From positions 20,189,628 through 20,253,627 of the forward strand of contig NC_084897.1 of the NCBI RefSeq assembly GCF_958979055.1: DNA of 64,000 bases. The letters run 5' to 3'. The notes beneath the pieces were generated by a model that was given only the letters and a program-made list of their open reading frames with translations, was not told the DNA's origin and did no database searches. Positions 44,466-57,500 of the stretch are shown piece by piece. Each line of letters begins with the position of its first letter. The stretch's first letter is position 1. The DNA is from Alnus glutinosa (Eukaryota > Streptophyta > Magnoliopsida > Fagales > Betulaceae). The position numbers and the translations under genes are program-made.

Positions 44466-47079
44466 GTGGCTTCCAACCTTATTTTATTTTCTTTAATATT
44501 CTTAATTTTTAAATAATATTAGTAAGCCTCTTGAACAGTTGCCACGTTCTTAAAGGTCAACTTGACGTGTCTCTCCATTAAATTCACGAACCGGAGTACA
44601 ATGTCGGTATTTAGGCTCAAGACAAAGATCACACGTGTTATTATTTAACCGAGACGGCAATTTGATAATGATCCTTACCACGTCAGCTAAAAAAACAGTA
44701 AACCCTTTATTAATTTTATATATCCTCAAGGGACAAGATTTCAATGCTTAGAAGAAAATACCGAGCCTATTGCACACAAAAGGGCCAAACAAAACCCACA
44801 TTTTCAACGTACCTAATTCTCAGTGTGGAATGGTATGGAAGTACTCGATCGAAGCCATGTCACATCGATCAATATATTTCTGAGATCAATCCTTTGACAG
44901 ATTTTTCTCCTCTCAAAGATAATGAGTGGAAAAAACATACAGATGCCACACCTAAGCAACAAAGGGTGAAAATCCATAACGTCTTTTTCTGCAAAGATTA
45001 AGTTGGTAATGATCGATGTTGTTCAAAGATCATATCCAGTTAGTTTTGGTTTTTTTTACCAACTCCTTTTTTTAACCCTTATCCCTTCACAATTGATCAC
45101 GCCAATGCTTCCTTCCAACAACCTTTCCAAGATTCTCTATAAAAATAGCTGCTGCTCTTTGTTTTTCTTCTTGTTGTTTAGGGTGCTGTTGACGTTTGAT
45201 TGGATGATTGGCTTTAAGTCATGAACTCAAAAAAGAGACAACTACTGCGTGATATATATATATATCTGCCCCCACAACCTTACTACTCTTTCGATCATCA
45301 ACCCATATCGGACCAAATATCCAATCTTCCTTTTTCCCCCGAATTATTACGTGATGTTGGAATCTTTCACCCCACCTACATTAGCGGGCATTTCCAATAA
45401 TCATTAGCCTCGTTTTAGCTCCAAACAATACTATTAATTATTATTATTATTATTTTTTTTTTGTCACGGTTATCGTACAAAGGTCGTTTTTATGCGGCGG
45501 TTATTGTACAAAAGACGTTAATTTCCGTCGTTTTTTATTAAAGGTCGTTTTTAGTAAATGACGCCAATAGGCTCTCTTTTTTTTTTTTTAGTGGGTTAAA
45601 ATTTTATTTTGTTATATTTAACGGTGTAAATGATGCCACGTTATTTAAAATCTTTTTGTAATTATCACTTGGAAACATACATCTTTTTACTTTTTTTTTT
45701 GTTCTTTTTTCCCAACCCACTTAGGAACTTTTGTCAATGTTTAACTTAGTGGGAACCAAAGACTTTGGATAAGCATAATCATGTTTGGGCCCAATGATAG
45801 AAAAGAAAAAAAAGAAGCTAATTAAATTTGGTTATTTTTGTACTAAATTCTACAAATATAATTGCTTAATGGTGAAATATATAATTGGCGGGCCCTAGCG
45901 TGAATATGAAGCCGTCTGTGTTGTAGCTTTCCTTTGAAATTAAAATGGTTTTTGTTAGTGAAAAGATGTAGACTTTCGGGAAACCTTAAAAAGGATGTTC
46001 GGCTTTCTTTCCTGAATTACTTTTGCTTGTAATTGGCCACGGTTTTTAGGGTTCCAATTATAGACGATAAGAGTGAAAAATTGTTGTGGCCCAGAACAGT
46101 CATTGTATTATTTGAGCTTGCCTGCCCAACTATACATATAGGGCTGCATGTACAGGCAGATATATATCATCTCAGATCTGGGAAGAAGACGAAGACGAAG
46201 ATGACACGTCTTCGTCTCATCCGGCGCTTATATTAGAATATTAATTAAATAACTAAATTTGTTATTTTTTTTTTATCAGTTTAAATTTTTGAAATAAGTA
46301 ATGATTTAACATGCTGTCAGAAAAGATCAATCGGATGTCATTTAACATAGTATCAAAGTCAAAGATTCAGAGTTTGAACCTTAATTATTTCTGTCAATTT
46401 ACCTCTTATTTCAATTAAATTTTCACATATTGGGTCTCACTTATTATTAATGCTTGATTTTGCCTTCGACATTTTAGAGGGAAAGACCGGATGGAAATGA
46501 CCTTCGTCAGAAAAGAGTCGGAGGTCATTTCAACAGTGGTGAAAAGCGAAAAAGCTCTTTTTTTCTTCCACCACCTCTTATGCCCACCCCTACCCAACTA
46601 TTTACTTCCTGAACTGCAAACTTCAATGAATCCTAGTTGAGTTCTAATTAGATTGAAGTAACCAAAATTTGTTATAGTTTGATAATAACTTTCTTCAAAG
46701 ATTCATGCACAGAAGGAGTGATTTGTTGAATGGATGTTTTTCATATTGGGATATAAGTGTTCTCAAAATGTTAACTCTCAACTTTCAAACAAACAATATA
46801 AAAAGCTTCGTGCCTAACTAGACAGGGTGAGCAGGCTGTCCATCCTTATCGAATCCTTTTTTGTCTGGGCCCTTAAGGAGTCCATTTTGATGTTGGTGGA
46901 TGTTAACCCTCTGCTAATGCCCCCCCACCACCATGGCCAACCCTAAATTAAATGGTGTTGAAGCTACAAACCAAACCCCTAATCCACCATCAAATGTCAA
47001 AAAAAAAAAAAAAAATGAGATAGTACCAGACAGAATACAACCAGATCTGCATTTGATTGTAGATCAAAGAGTACCAGCA
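44466..47079. other. Intergenic DNA, no gene recognised
   Basis: Open frames such as 44744-45001 and 45003-45224 show no known domain. At 45470-45570 the words CGGTTATyGTACAAA and GGTCGTTTTTA repeat loosely. At 46186-46216 a GAAGACGAAGACGAAGA tract is followed by its partial inverse (GTCTTCGTCTC), a small hairpin. Confidence 0.4.
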
Positions 47080-47480
47080 GCAATTCCTTCAATTTTATGT
47101 CCTTCCCTAAATGTAAAAAAAACTGCTAAAAAACTTTTGAATCAGATTCCCTTGTTGTTCCTTAAACTAAGGTCTAAGGAAATATCAAGAGAACCAAAAT
47201 TTATAGATCTATGGAAGGAAAAGTGGTTCCCTTAATTAACATTATTTTAATATAAAATAATAAATAAAAAACTCTTTTTTCTCTAATTCCTCTAGCATTT
47301 ATTTGAAATAATATTTAAATGATTTATCTTTTATCTTTCTGTACGTCCTCTAACATTTAATTTAAAGAATATTTAAATGGTATAGGAAAAAGATTAGGAA
47401 AGATATTGTGGAATACATTTAAATAGTGAAGGAACAAGTAGTTAATTTAGTTCACTAAATTGAGGAAAAGCTTAAGAGAA
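47080..47480. repeat. Dispersed AT-rich repeat, one of four copies
   Basis: Shares with 16650-16960 the run of words CCCTAAmTAAATGTA, AATATCAAGA/AATACCAAGA, ATTATTTTAATATAAAA, TTTATTTkAAA and ATATTTAAATG. It shares with 62950-63240 the right-hand part (GTATTTGGATAG/CATTTAAATAG, GTTCCCTAAATTTAG/GTTCACTAAATTGAG) and with 41040-41300 the TATTTAAATATT core. Probably a non-autonomous DNA element; exact ends not resolved. The frame 46933-47235 overlapping it is not a gene. Confidence 0.45.
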
Positions 47481-50014
47481 GCTACTACTAGTGCACTAAT
47501 AAGGGATACAAATCAGTGAGAAAGCTTTCAGTCAAACTGGTGGTAGCAACAAGTGAGCAATGCTGCGAGCACATTGATTCCTGTTAATTTTAGTGGCAGT
47601 CTTGCTGTCAAAAGAGCTGAAGAGACTATGAGTATCTATCAGAATTCATGGAGGCAATTCTCCAATTGGTGGGTACATGTGCTTTTTGTAGACTAAGAAT
47701 TATTAAAGCATTTCAAAATTAATATATATATATATATAATGTTTTAAAATGAAGGTATTAAAGAGCATTAAATGAAGATAGTCTACATGGAAAAAAGAAA
47801 GGAAGAAAGTGTAGTTACATAATATTTATAAGGTCCAACACTCTTTAAGCATTTAAAGTAATGTTTGGGTGTATGCACTTATGTGTATACTCCAGTACAG
47901 TGTGAAGTACCAGACGCACATGCGCGCACGTGTGGCAGTGGCCTGTACAGGGTGCTAATGGGGCACTTGAGGGCGTTCAGAGCGATCTAATCATGAACAT
48001 TCAATTTTGGATGGTCATGATCATTGGATCTGGTGGTTTGATTTAGACTATAGAATGCTTCTTTGGTAGATCCAGTGGTTGGATTTACTGGACATCACTA
48101 AAGTAAACTGTAAAGTCAAATCACCTTTGATCTAACGGTTGAAATTAAATAATAACAATTTAATGATTATGATTAAATAATAATTGATAGTTATTTGATC
48201 TGATGGTGACAATTAAGTGTTTGTTGAAATAGCAGTTTGTGACTGTTATTTTAGTAGTTATGGACGGTTGGATTAGCAGTTAATAAATAACTGCTATTCA
48301 ATACAATACAAAAATAATTGTTGTCCAGTTATTAAAAAAAGATAACAATTTTTCTTTACTCTTTAGTTCTTTTTTCTGATACCTTCTGTATTTAAATTTC
48401 AAGCCTCAATCTCTTGCTATAATAGAAAATCTGAGTATTTTGGTTTATTTTTTCGTTTGTGCAAAATGCAATATTTAAACAAACTGAGGATTATGGGTGT
48501 AACACTCCGGTCTCATATTACAAAGAAATAAATAACTCATATATATAGAGTGAGTGGTTTATAAAAATACTCATGGGTGCTAAGTCTCACATTACCTAGT
48601 CACTAGTTGAAATTGAGCTTTTATAAAGGATTCTACGGAAGCTTCAAATTGACTAGTCATTTTGGGGTGATAGCACATACAGATCTGGCTAGCGCTTTTT
48701 CCTAAATTGTTACATTGGACTCCGACCATTTTATTCTGAAGAAATATTTATTGTAACCTCAGTCCCTTTGCATACCTTTTTAGTAGGGACAAATAATTTC
48801 TTAAAAAAAGCCATACTATAACACCCTTCGGAGCATCTCATTTTTGTGCTTCCTTTTACCTTTAACTAACAAGAATGACCGATAAAGAATCTCCCAGTCC
48901 CCTCAAGGCGAAGGCGCCGACAGTGTAGGGCTAGTGCTGATTTTTACAGCTTCCTTTGCTGCGAGAGAGAGCCTCTACTCTACTACTTAGGTAGGGTCAC
49001 CACTTAAGAACAACTTGGGCATTTGTTTTACAACTTTGTTGGAACCCATGCTACTATTCAACTGCATGCTTCGAGTAAGACATGCATCCCAAGGCGTACG
49101 TAGACGACAAAACCCTGCAGCTAGCCTCGCCGCCTTTATTGGATGCTGCAGCATGCCACTAGCTACCAACTTTCTATGTTCTACAGAGGGGGGCCGGCCG
49201 GCCGACATATCTGTAGATCAGCGCAGAGATTTTCAGAAAGAAAGAGAAATGCATGGATTGAGAGAGAAGAATCTGTGAGCCATTTGGGTAATTAAATTCA
49301 ATCTCTCTGTACGTACGTTGATATAAAGGCCAGGGCACCCAGGTGGGGGCCATTGGCCAAATAATACTACTCCGTAGATTTCAGCCATTAATGTAGATGC
49401 CAACTGCCGAGGCATCGCAGAAGAATACAAAGGTCTGGGATATCGGGTATCCACAGCCATGAATGAACAGAGTCCCTCAACAAACTTTGCATGAATGTTC
49501 TTTGTCACTACCCACAACAATTGTACATCACAGCCTTCATGTTTTGACGGGTTTTTTATCGGTTCTTACCAAAATTTTGAATAACAAACTACCAAACAAA
49601 CATGCTTGACCGTACCCCACCCATTTATTTTGTCGGTAGAGGATAAATTTCTCACTAGAAATCATATTTTTATGTCACAATTATTTGATGGAAGTGACAA
49701 TCCCGACCACCAATCCTTAGATTCAAGACCAACAGAACTCAGATTTTTTTTTATTTTTTTGATGTGGAGGTTTAAACTTACGTAAATAAATAAAAATATA
49801 GATACAAAGAATAGTAAAGTAAAAAGCTAAATCATCTGGCCAGCTAGGGGGTGGTATAGAAAATAACATAATAATTTATAAGTAAAACAATTTAATTTCC
49901 AAATTAGAATTATCCTCTATTTTCCACATTTTGTTAAATACTACAGATTTCAAAATTGATTCTAATCCCTCTTGGAGTGCAATAAACTCATCAAACTACA
50001 TCAACAAAGGCCTC

Positions 50015-50078
<64 letters not shown>

Positions 50079-50867
50079 TAGAGTACTCTTAGTGCATGGT
50101 TGTAATATATAAAACAAACATATAGATCTCATCAATCTCCATGTTAATCCATTAACAATAATTACACACAAGTACTTCTGCCTCGATCAGTACTCTTATG
50201 CATCCTGCACCACCAGAAAGTAGGCCGTGTAAAGCTGCACATGGCTGTGGAGAGACTGGAAGCTGCACGTGCATGGGCTATGGAGAGGCTAGCTGTTGCT
50301 CTCAATTCTCAAATGAATAATAAAATGGTCCCCGGCCCTCCACGGTAATTAAGCTATATATGCCCCATTTGATACAAGCTATACATTCACATACATAGAA
50401 GCGAATTTCGTGGGGAAACACTTTCGCCAAATCCTGAATCAAAAAACATTTCATAAAGAAAATAGAAGAGATTCACTCACGAGGTACGTACGTACGCACT
50501 ATGCATCATTCTAACCAAATACTTTTCTTATACAATTTCTTTTAGCTCATTAGTCATTGCTTCTCCAACTAATATTGACTTCAACAATATTGGAGTACGT
50601 GACTAGCTCCCACTGAATCTCGACGGGAAACAATTTCGTTTTAAAAATTTTTGACTAAATTTAACAGCAAATCTTAACGGATTAGCTTTTATTAAAACGT
50701 TTGAAAACTTGAATACTATAATGTGAGACGTTTGAAAGTTCAATACTGTTTTTTCAAAACGGCCGATACTTCGATACGCTTTTACGAAGTTATCCCTATT
50801 TTATTTCATAAAATCCAACTTAGAAGAGCCCCAAATCACCCTTCTATTAAATAGCTATCAAACAACC

Positions 50868-50913
<46 letters not shown>

Positions 50914-51200
50914 ATTATACAAATCCTGCCCTTCTATTATACCATTAAAAATTCCGCATTCCCGAAATTTTCCTATATTATATTTGATATCACATCTTTT
51001 GTTTTTATTTCAAAGCTTCTGTTCTATATCACAGGAGTAATTTTAATGATGAAGAAGCTCAAGAGTCCTCCAAGCAATACACTGTTCCTGCACCACATAA
51101 ATGAGAGAGAGTTCATCCAAACTAACAAGTTTGGATACAGTCGCTTTGAATAGGTCCGACAAGGAATGCATTTTGTACAGTAATATGCTCTCTTTCATTT
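47481..51200. other. Intergenic DNA with AT microsatellite, no gene recognised
   Basis: No domain was found in the open frames, including the facing pair at 48987-49520. (AT)30 lies at 50017-50076 and an A run at about 50871-50910. A GGCCGGCCGGCC palindrome is at 49192-49203. Confidence 0.4.
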
Positions 51201-51229
51201 TCCTTTATTTCTTTTTTTTTCTTTTTCTT

Positions 51230-51541
51230 TGAAGAATGAATAATGTTACACAGCATAGAAAGAACTCGTCCACACAAATCATTTGTACTATTGAATTTCA
51301 ATTTACAACATGTACATGGGATTAGAAGAGATGAAACCAGGCATTTGCAACAGCAACACTTTAATGAGCCAAGATCATTTCATTTGTATCAATCAGTCAG
51401 TAGCTATTCAATTGTCGAAAGGAAATAACCTCCATTTTCTCCATTAGAATCTCATCCTCCATTAGGCTGAGCTATGGCCAGTCATTACACAACATTCTGA
51501 ATGCATCCGTTCAGCACAAATTAGACACAGTAAGGCACAAA
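51230..51541 (-). other. Probable ATG18h 3' UTR
   Basis: Directly follows the TGA at 51544-51542 within the last exon. The minus strand is not open in a meaningful way. The plus-strand frame 51243-51428 is incidental. Confidence 0.5.
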
Positions 51542-54500
51542 TCAACCTGTAACAGAAATAATAACATTAATTGGGTAGGGTTCCACCTAATAAAACGTTA
51601 AAATGCATGCTATATATGGAGTTTCAGAACCCATTATTGCAGTGCAATTCACAAAGTCATAACCATGTTCACAGAAGCAACATATCTCCGTAAAGTTATA
51701 ATCCATGTAATAGAAAAGGCAATAATTCAACAAAGGAATGAAACAGAAATGAAATAATATCCAAATAATTCAGATAAGATTTTGAAATAAGCAAGTATAT
51801 CGTCACATGTATGTTAAAATGCACATAAAAAAACATATCATCTAACTCAAGAAAAATAATATAAAGCCTTGAAATGTTTTGTAAATCTTCCAACAAAAAC
51901 ACCACATTTCTAGACAATTTCGCTTGATCGTATTATGGCATATGGTCCAATACTATATTTAAAGGGGCCGTAAGTTAACCTTCCTGTCTGGTTATAAAAT
52001 ATCTCATAATCCTAATGCTGAGCCAAGGACGCTCCGCCTTATCTAATTATGGATGCCTTAGTAAAAGGCTCCATTTGAAAGTGCTACATGATCCAGATAA
52101 AATAATTCCAAATATAGCAGGGTCAAAAGCATATTTGGTCAAATAAATAAAAATTGTTTCAATGCATACCTTCCTCTGAGAAGGCAAATATTCCACCAAG
52201 CATGTCATCATTGTCACCATCTTCCTCAGATTTCTCCCTGTCACAGGGACTACTGCTGCTGTCCACATCAGTAACAACTTCAGTTGTATCACGGCAGTCA
52301 CTCAAAGGCGATGCTTTATGATACCCCTCTTGAAAAAATTGCTCAAAGTCTAGAGAGTCATGTACTAATCCCTCATCAAGAATATTCATACTCAAATCAG
52401 AACGGTTGGAGCTTATGTTTGAAGCTTCACTGACCTCACCACTGTTTGATGACTGAACTTCATTTACAATAGTTCTATCAGCAGGAAATGAGTCACTTGT
52501 TAAAGTGGACAGACTATTAGTGATATTACTACCCCGAACAAGAGAAACCCCAGTTGTGGGTTGTTCGGCAGAATTTGAAATACTAGTTTTGTTAATAGAG
52601 CTTCTATTCAGCAGGGGTGATGAGAAAACCGATCTCCCTTGTTTCTCCATATTATTCTCATTCCGAGATTGGACAATGGATGGATATGATTCCCTGGATA
52701 ATCCTGAGAAAAAAAGTGCCAGGAAATAAATAAACTAATTAGCAACTCATTTCCAAAGAATCAAAACTTATCACATTCAAAGCCTTATCTTACTACCATC
52801 TGAGTTTTCAACTGCACCATGTGATATCAACTTAGAGTGGCAAATATCAGCAACTACTGAGACCTTTTCTTTAGCTGCATGAGAATCAGAAGATGAACTT
52901 GAGCATCTTTCCCCAACAATGCTCCTGCACAAAACAATCAAGCAAGTAGGCTTGTGGTAAACATATGTAAGAAAAAATCATTTTGGTGATATTATTTTGA
53001 TAGATAATCCAGGCATATAGGTGCCTCCACACCTCATACGTGTGAAAGTTGAGAAATTCAGCATATAATATGTGAAATGTGATGTTTTCCAGTTTAATGG
53101 GTCCTAAAGCAAGCCTGGAAAGCTGTGAAAAGCTCATCCCCAGAAGAAAGTAGGATACAGGTTGAAGCTTTACAGGGCATGACACTTCTGGACAACATGA
53201 TTGGAGCGTTGCCTTGATTTTTCATGTTGTTCATAGGCAATATTCAGTTTTCAGAATGGAGCCATCTAAAACATGAAACCACTGGAATCATAACGCAAAT
53301 TTCAAACTGCGTCAGTTCAGGAGATCTTAATATCTATTCTTTATAATGCAACACACATAAATCACTCAGAATCCAAAGGGAAACAAGATCAACCATGCCA
53401 AATTCTACTTAAATAAATTAGATGACCTGGTTCATTCCATGGAATGTCTGAAAACAACAAATTACCGGATGCCTTGTTGAAAATCTGGAGAAGATATATT
53501 GAACAAAGATATACTTTAAGCAGTGAGCAAGTTAGTAGCATCTGTTGGCTGAATTACCAACAGAATGCTCAGTAGAGCAGAGATTTTGGTATCCAAATAT
53601 TATGGTTAGTTTTCCGGGATAAGAAATGAGCAGAAGTTATTTGGAGGTTCGCAAGCCCTCTCAAAGCAACTGGAAAGAAAGAGAAAGAGGGATCTTTGAA
53701 GTTGATCTGCTGAACTTTGTTTCTGGGCCTCAAAGTTGGTTGAGTTGAGAATTTGTTTGCAAAGCTTTGGGTGAGAGTTGATTAATTACTCTTCTTTCTT
53801 GTTTTCCTTGGAAGAGGCTATATTTGCCTAAGGGTGGTAGGCTCACTTTGATTAAAAGTTCTCTTTCTAACTGGCCCACTTATTTTTTATCCCTCTTCCC
53901 CATTCCTATTGGAGTTGCAAACCGTACTAAGAAACTTCAGCGAGATTCCTTGTGGGGTGGAATTGGAGAAAAGTTTAAATTCCATCTAATTAATTGGTCC
54001 AAGATTTGTACCCCAATTTCCTACGGTTTGGGGGTTCGAAACTTGCTCTTGTTTAACCGAGCTCTATTGGGAAAGTGGTTATGACGTTATGCCACTACAT
54101 GCCAAATAAAGAGAAAACAAGAGACCACAACACTGTTAAAGGGAGAAATAATTGCAAAAATATTTCAACAAATCGAGATATTACCTTAAGGCAAAAACAC
54201 TCTCCTCTCCAAACTCCCATCCCTGACCAGCCTTCCGGCTGAACCACCCTGGGAGGAGGGAAGCATTGTGCGTCCCCCCCTGCCCCCCCTCCCTTTCTTG
54301 CCTCTGATGAGGCCTTTATCTGGCTGAAGCTTGCTCTAGCACTAATCTGGATCCACTGTATTTTCTTTCTTTTCTTGTACATCAACAAAGCAATCACCGG
54401 CCATCTCCTTCATCCTTTGTGTTTATTGCGAATTGTAGCATGGTTTTTAAATCGAAAATTTAGAATCTAGATTTACGCACCTCCGCCAGTTTTCGCATGC

Positions 54501-57500
54501 CACGCACCTCTCCACCGTGACTGCCGTTGTCCTCTGCTTCCACCGACACCAGCCGCATCATATTCCAATACCCACTACCCGAAGCGTGGGTTGCACGCGC
54601 AAGAAAGTTTTTCTCTTTCACCGGCATGTGCAAGGCCATCTCTCCTCTCCGCCCTCCACCACCTCTGCTGTTGGTGGTTTTCGGTTGTGTGCGGCTCTCA
54701 CGGGTGGGGAGAGGTCTCCAGAAGCCACGCGCCGACAATGGAGACTCCCATCCTCCTACCCCGTTATCTTTGTTGATTTTATTTTCCTCTATTGTATTTT
54801 TGGGCATTTCTATATTTTTGGTTTTTTTGTTGTATATATCCTCTTTGTATTCTCTGTAATGGTTACCCATGGTGTTTGGGTCATTTGGATTCCTTATATA
54901 TGCCATTTACCACCTTCATTGGTGACCTCAGTTCTTGACATTCGTGCCAAGAATCAATAGGCCCACATCTTCGGAAACATTTCCTGTGTGCAGTTTTGTT
55001 CTTGTGTTTATTTTGGGTTGCCCAATCCTAGTTTAATGTAATTTCTTTTCAAGTATCTATAAAAAATAAAAATAAAAAAGAAAAAGAAAAGAGAGAGAGA
55101 CCACAACACTCAAGCCACCGAACAAAGCAGGAGAAAATGACTAGTGTTTCTCATAATTCTCAACATAAAACACCAGCCTACTTCATCAAAATGGTGCCTG
55201 ATAAAAGCGTCTACTGTCAATATTTTTTCCCAAGCTGCAGCCCACAGACCTTTCTAGAAACCTTAGCTTTCCAATTGTTCCTCCATCAGAAACCATCTAT
55301 CGCCAAAGCTCAAAAAACATTATAGAAAAAGGGAACCTCAAATATTTCACTCCGCAACAATTCCAACACGTTCTATCTTTCCCACTTCCTGATGGTAAGC
55401 ATTAGAATAACAAATCAAAAGGGGAAGCAATATACTCCAATTCCCAGTCCTGAAAGGTTCAAACAATAATAGGATTCCAAAAGCAAGTTGCCTCTCAACC
55501 CTACTACCCTACTACAATATTGAAGCATCCTTTTTCTAGTAGAGTTCAAGAAAGGCATCTTTTAAAGCTGAATCCCCACATCCTTATCTAGAAACAGACC
55601 CTTCGACCATTGCCTACAGCAAATTCAGCACACCCTGACCAAAAATACACCTACTCCTACTATGCTTCCACAAACCTCTTCCATGCAATTTTCGTACCTC
55701 CTTGGTTGTCTAGTGGCCCCAACTAGTCCTTAATTGATACCACTCCAAGTTAAACCTCCACAACCATTTTCCTAAAACTGTTTTATTGAAGTAATTCAAC
55801 TTCCTAACAGACAAACCCCGAATTTTAACAAGGCTACACAACACATTCTAGTCCACAGGGTGAAATTTATCATCACAAACCCCACCCTTAAAAAGTCCCA
55901 CTGCAGCTTCTCAGTTCTATTTGAACCATGGATAGGCAAGGTAAAAAGAGAAATAAAATATAATTCTAAAAAAAAAAAAGAGATATAAAATATTTCCAAA
56001 GACAGACACAATACTCTTCAAAAGAGTAAGTCTCCTATCCTTCAAAAGATACAATATCTTCCAACCAGCCAATCTTCTCTCCTCTCTCAATTATAGAATT
56101 CCAAACCACACGCGCCTTTTAAGTGGATACCAAGGGAGACAAGTGAACCTCCTGAAAGTTTACTCTACACTGCCTCAAAACGCAAGAGGATTCATCTAAT
56201 AAAACTTAAACTGGTTAGAATCATCACACAATAGAATAGTATCATGAGCAAACAAGAAGTTAAGACATCTTAAACTCTTCCATATGCCTAGGGCTGTAAT
56301 TGAGCCGAGTCGAGCAGAAATATTGAATATTCAAGCTCTGTTTATTTTATTTTATTTTTGAACATGAGCCAAACTTGGGCTTATCACCGAGCTCGATAAT
56401 TTGTTTAAGCTTGGGAGCAAACTCAAGCTTGTTCACAAGCTACTTAGTTAACTTATTCATTCTTCATATAATGTAAATATCACAATTGTTTTTTTTTTTT
56501 AATTTTTGTAAATCCATACTAATTTGACGAATCATGCCGTAGGTGCCTACATGAGCTTCGGGTAACAACATATGAACTGGTACCATAGGCACTTTGACAG
56601 TGAAAGAGACAAAAGAAGCAATCCATAGAAAGATTTGGCACCGCTCACTAAATTCTGCAGTTAATGAAATTTGAAAATCAGTGGTTCCGGTTTGGAGAAC
56701 ATGAACCTAGCAATCGAATAATATGAATTGGAACTGGCATACTATAAAAATAAATAAAAAAATAAAAAAATAAAAATAAAAAATAAAAAATACTTTCATT
56801 TCTTGCCAAAATCACACTACCCAACAAATAATCTTGAACAGTTCTCAATTCACATGGTCATAAGCTTTCTCAATGTCCAGCTTGCAAATGACTCTAGAAA
56901 GTCTACTCTTTATTTTCTTATCCAGGCAACTGGAAGAAGTCAATACTTGGTCTACTAGTCCAGTATCCAAAATAATCACCATATTATTTCTCCACTATGA
57001 GCCTCCAGAAATTGTTTCATTCCAACAATAACTAAAATAACTGCCATTCTCCACCATGTTCTTCTTCCACTACGATTACATGGGCAAACATGCATCAAAT
57101 TCAAGGGATTGTTTTTAAAGTTCTAGAATCTAGATGCATATAGGGCATGTTTAGATGTCCAAGAGTATTTGCTTCTTAACAAGAATATAACATGCACGTA
57201 GCTTTCCTGTAAAAGCCTTATGCATTCTAGCTAGAAATGCTTTAAACTACCAAATATTCTAATCTACTCATGCAAACCAAACAACAAAGGTTCTGTTATT
57301 AGTTATTAACTGGAAACAGACTTTCTATGATATAGTAATTGTCCAATGGGATACTTCACATAATAAACTAATGCTTTGGTTTTCAGTAACAATTCATCAA
57401 AAGGACCGATACCACATAAGACCAATAAAAACAATAGAGGCCAATACAACACTGATCAAGAGGATGCTATTTAAATGATATGAAAAGGGAATGTGAGTGA

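Noticed and set aside
46933-47235. 100-residue open frame starting MANPKLNG
   Set aside because: Overlaps a dispersed repeat, has a poly-Lys run from an A tract and no recognisable domain.
49015-49520. Possible small gene with facing frames on both strands
   Set aside because: No known domain, no splice-consistent neighbours and no signal peptide; transcript data would be needed.
54460-54960. Overlapping open frames on both strands in ATG18h intron 6
   Set aside because: No domain, mutually overlapping, and inside a flanked retroposon-like insert.
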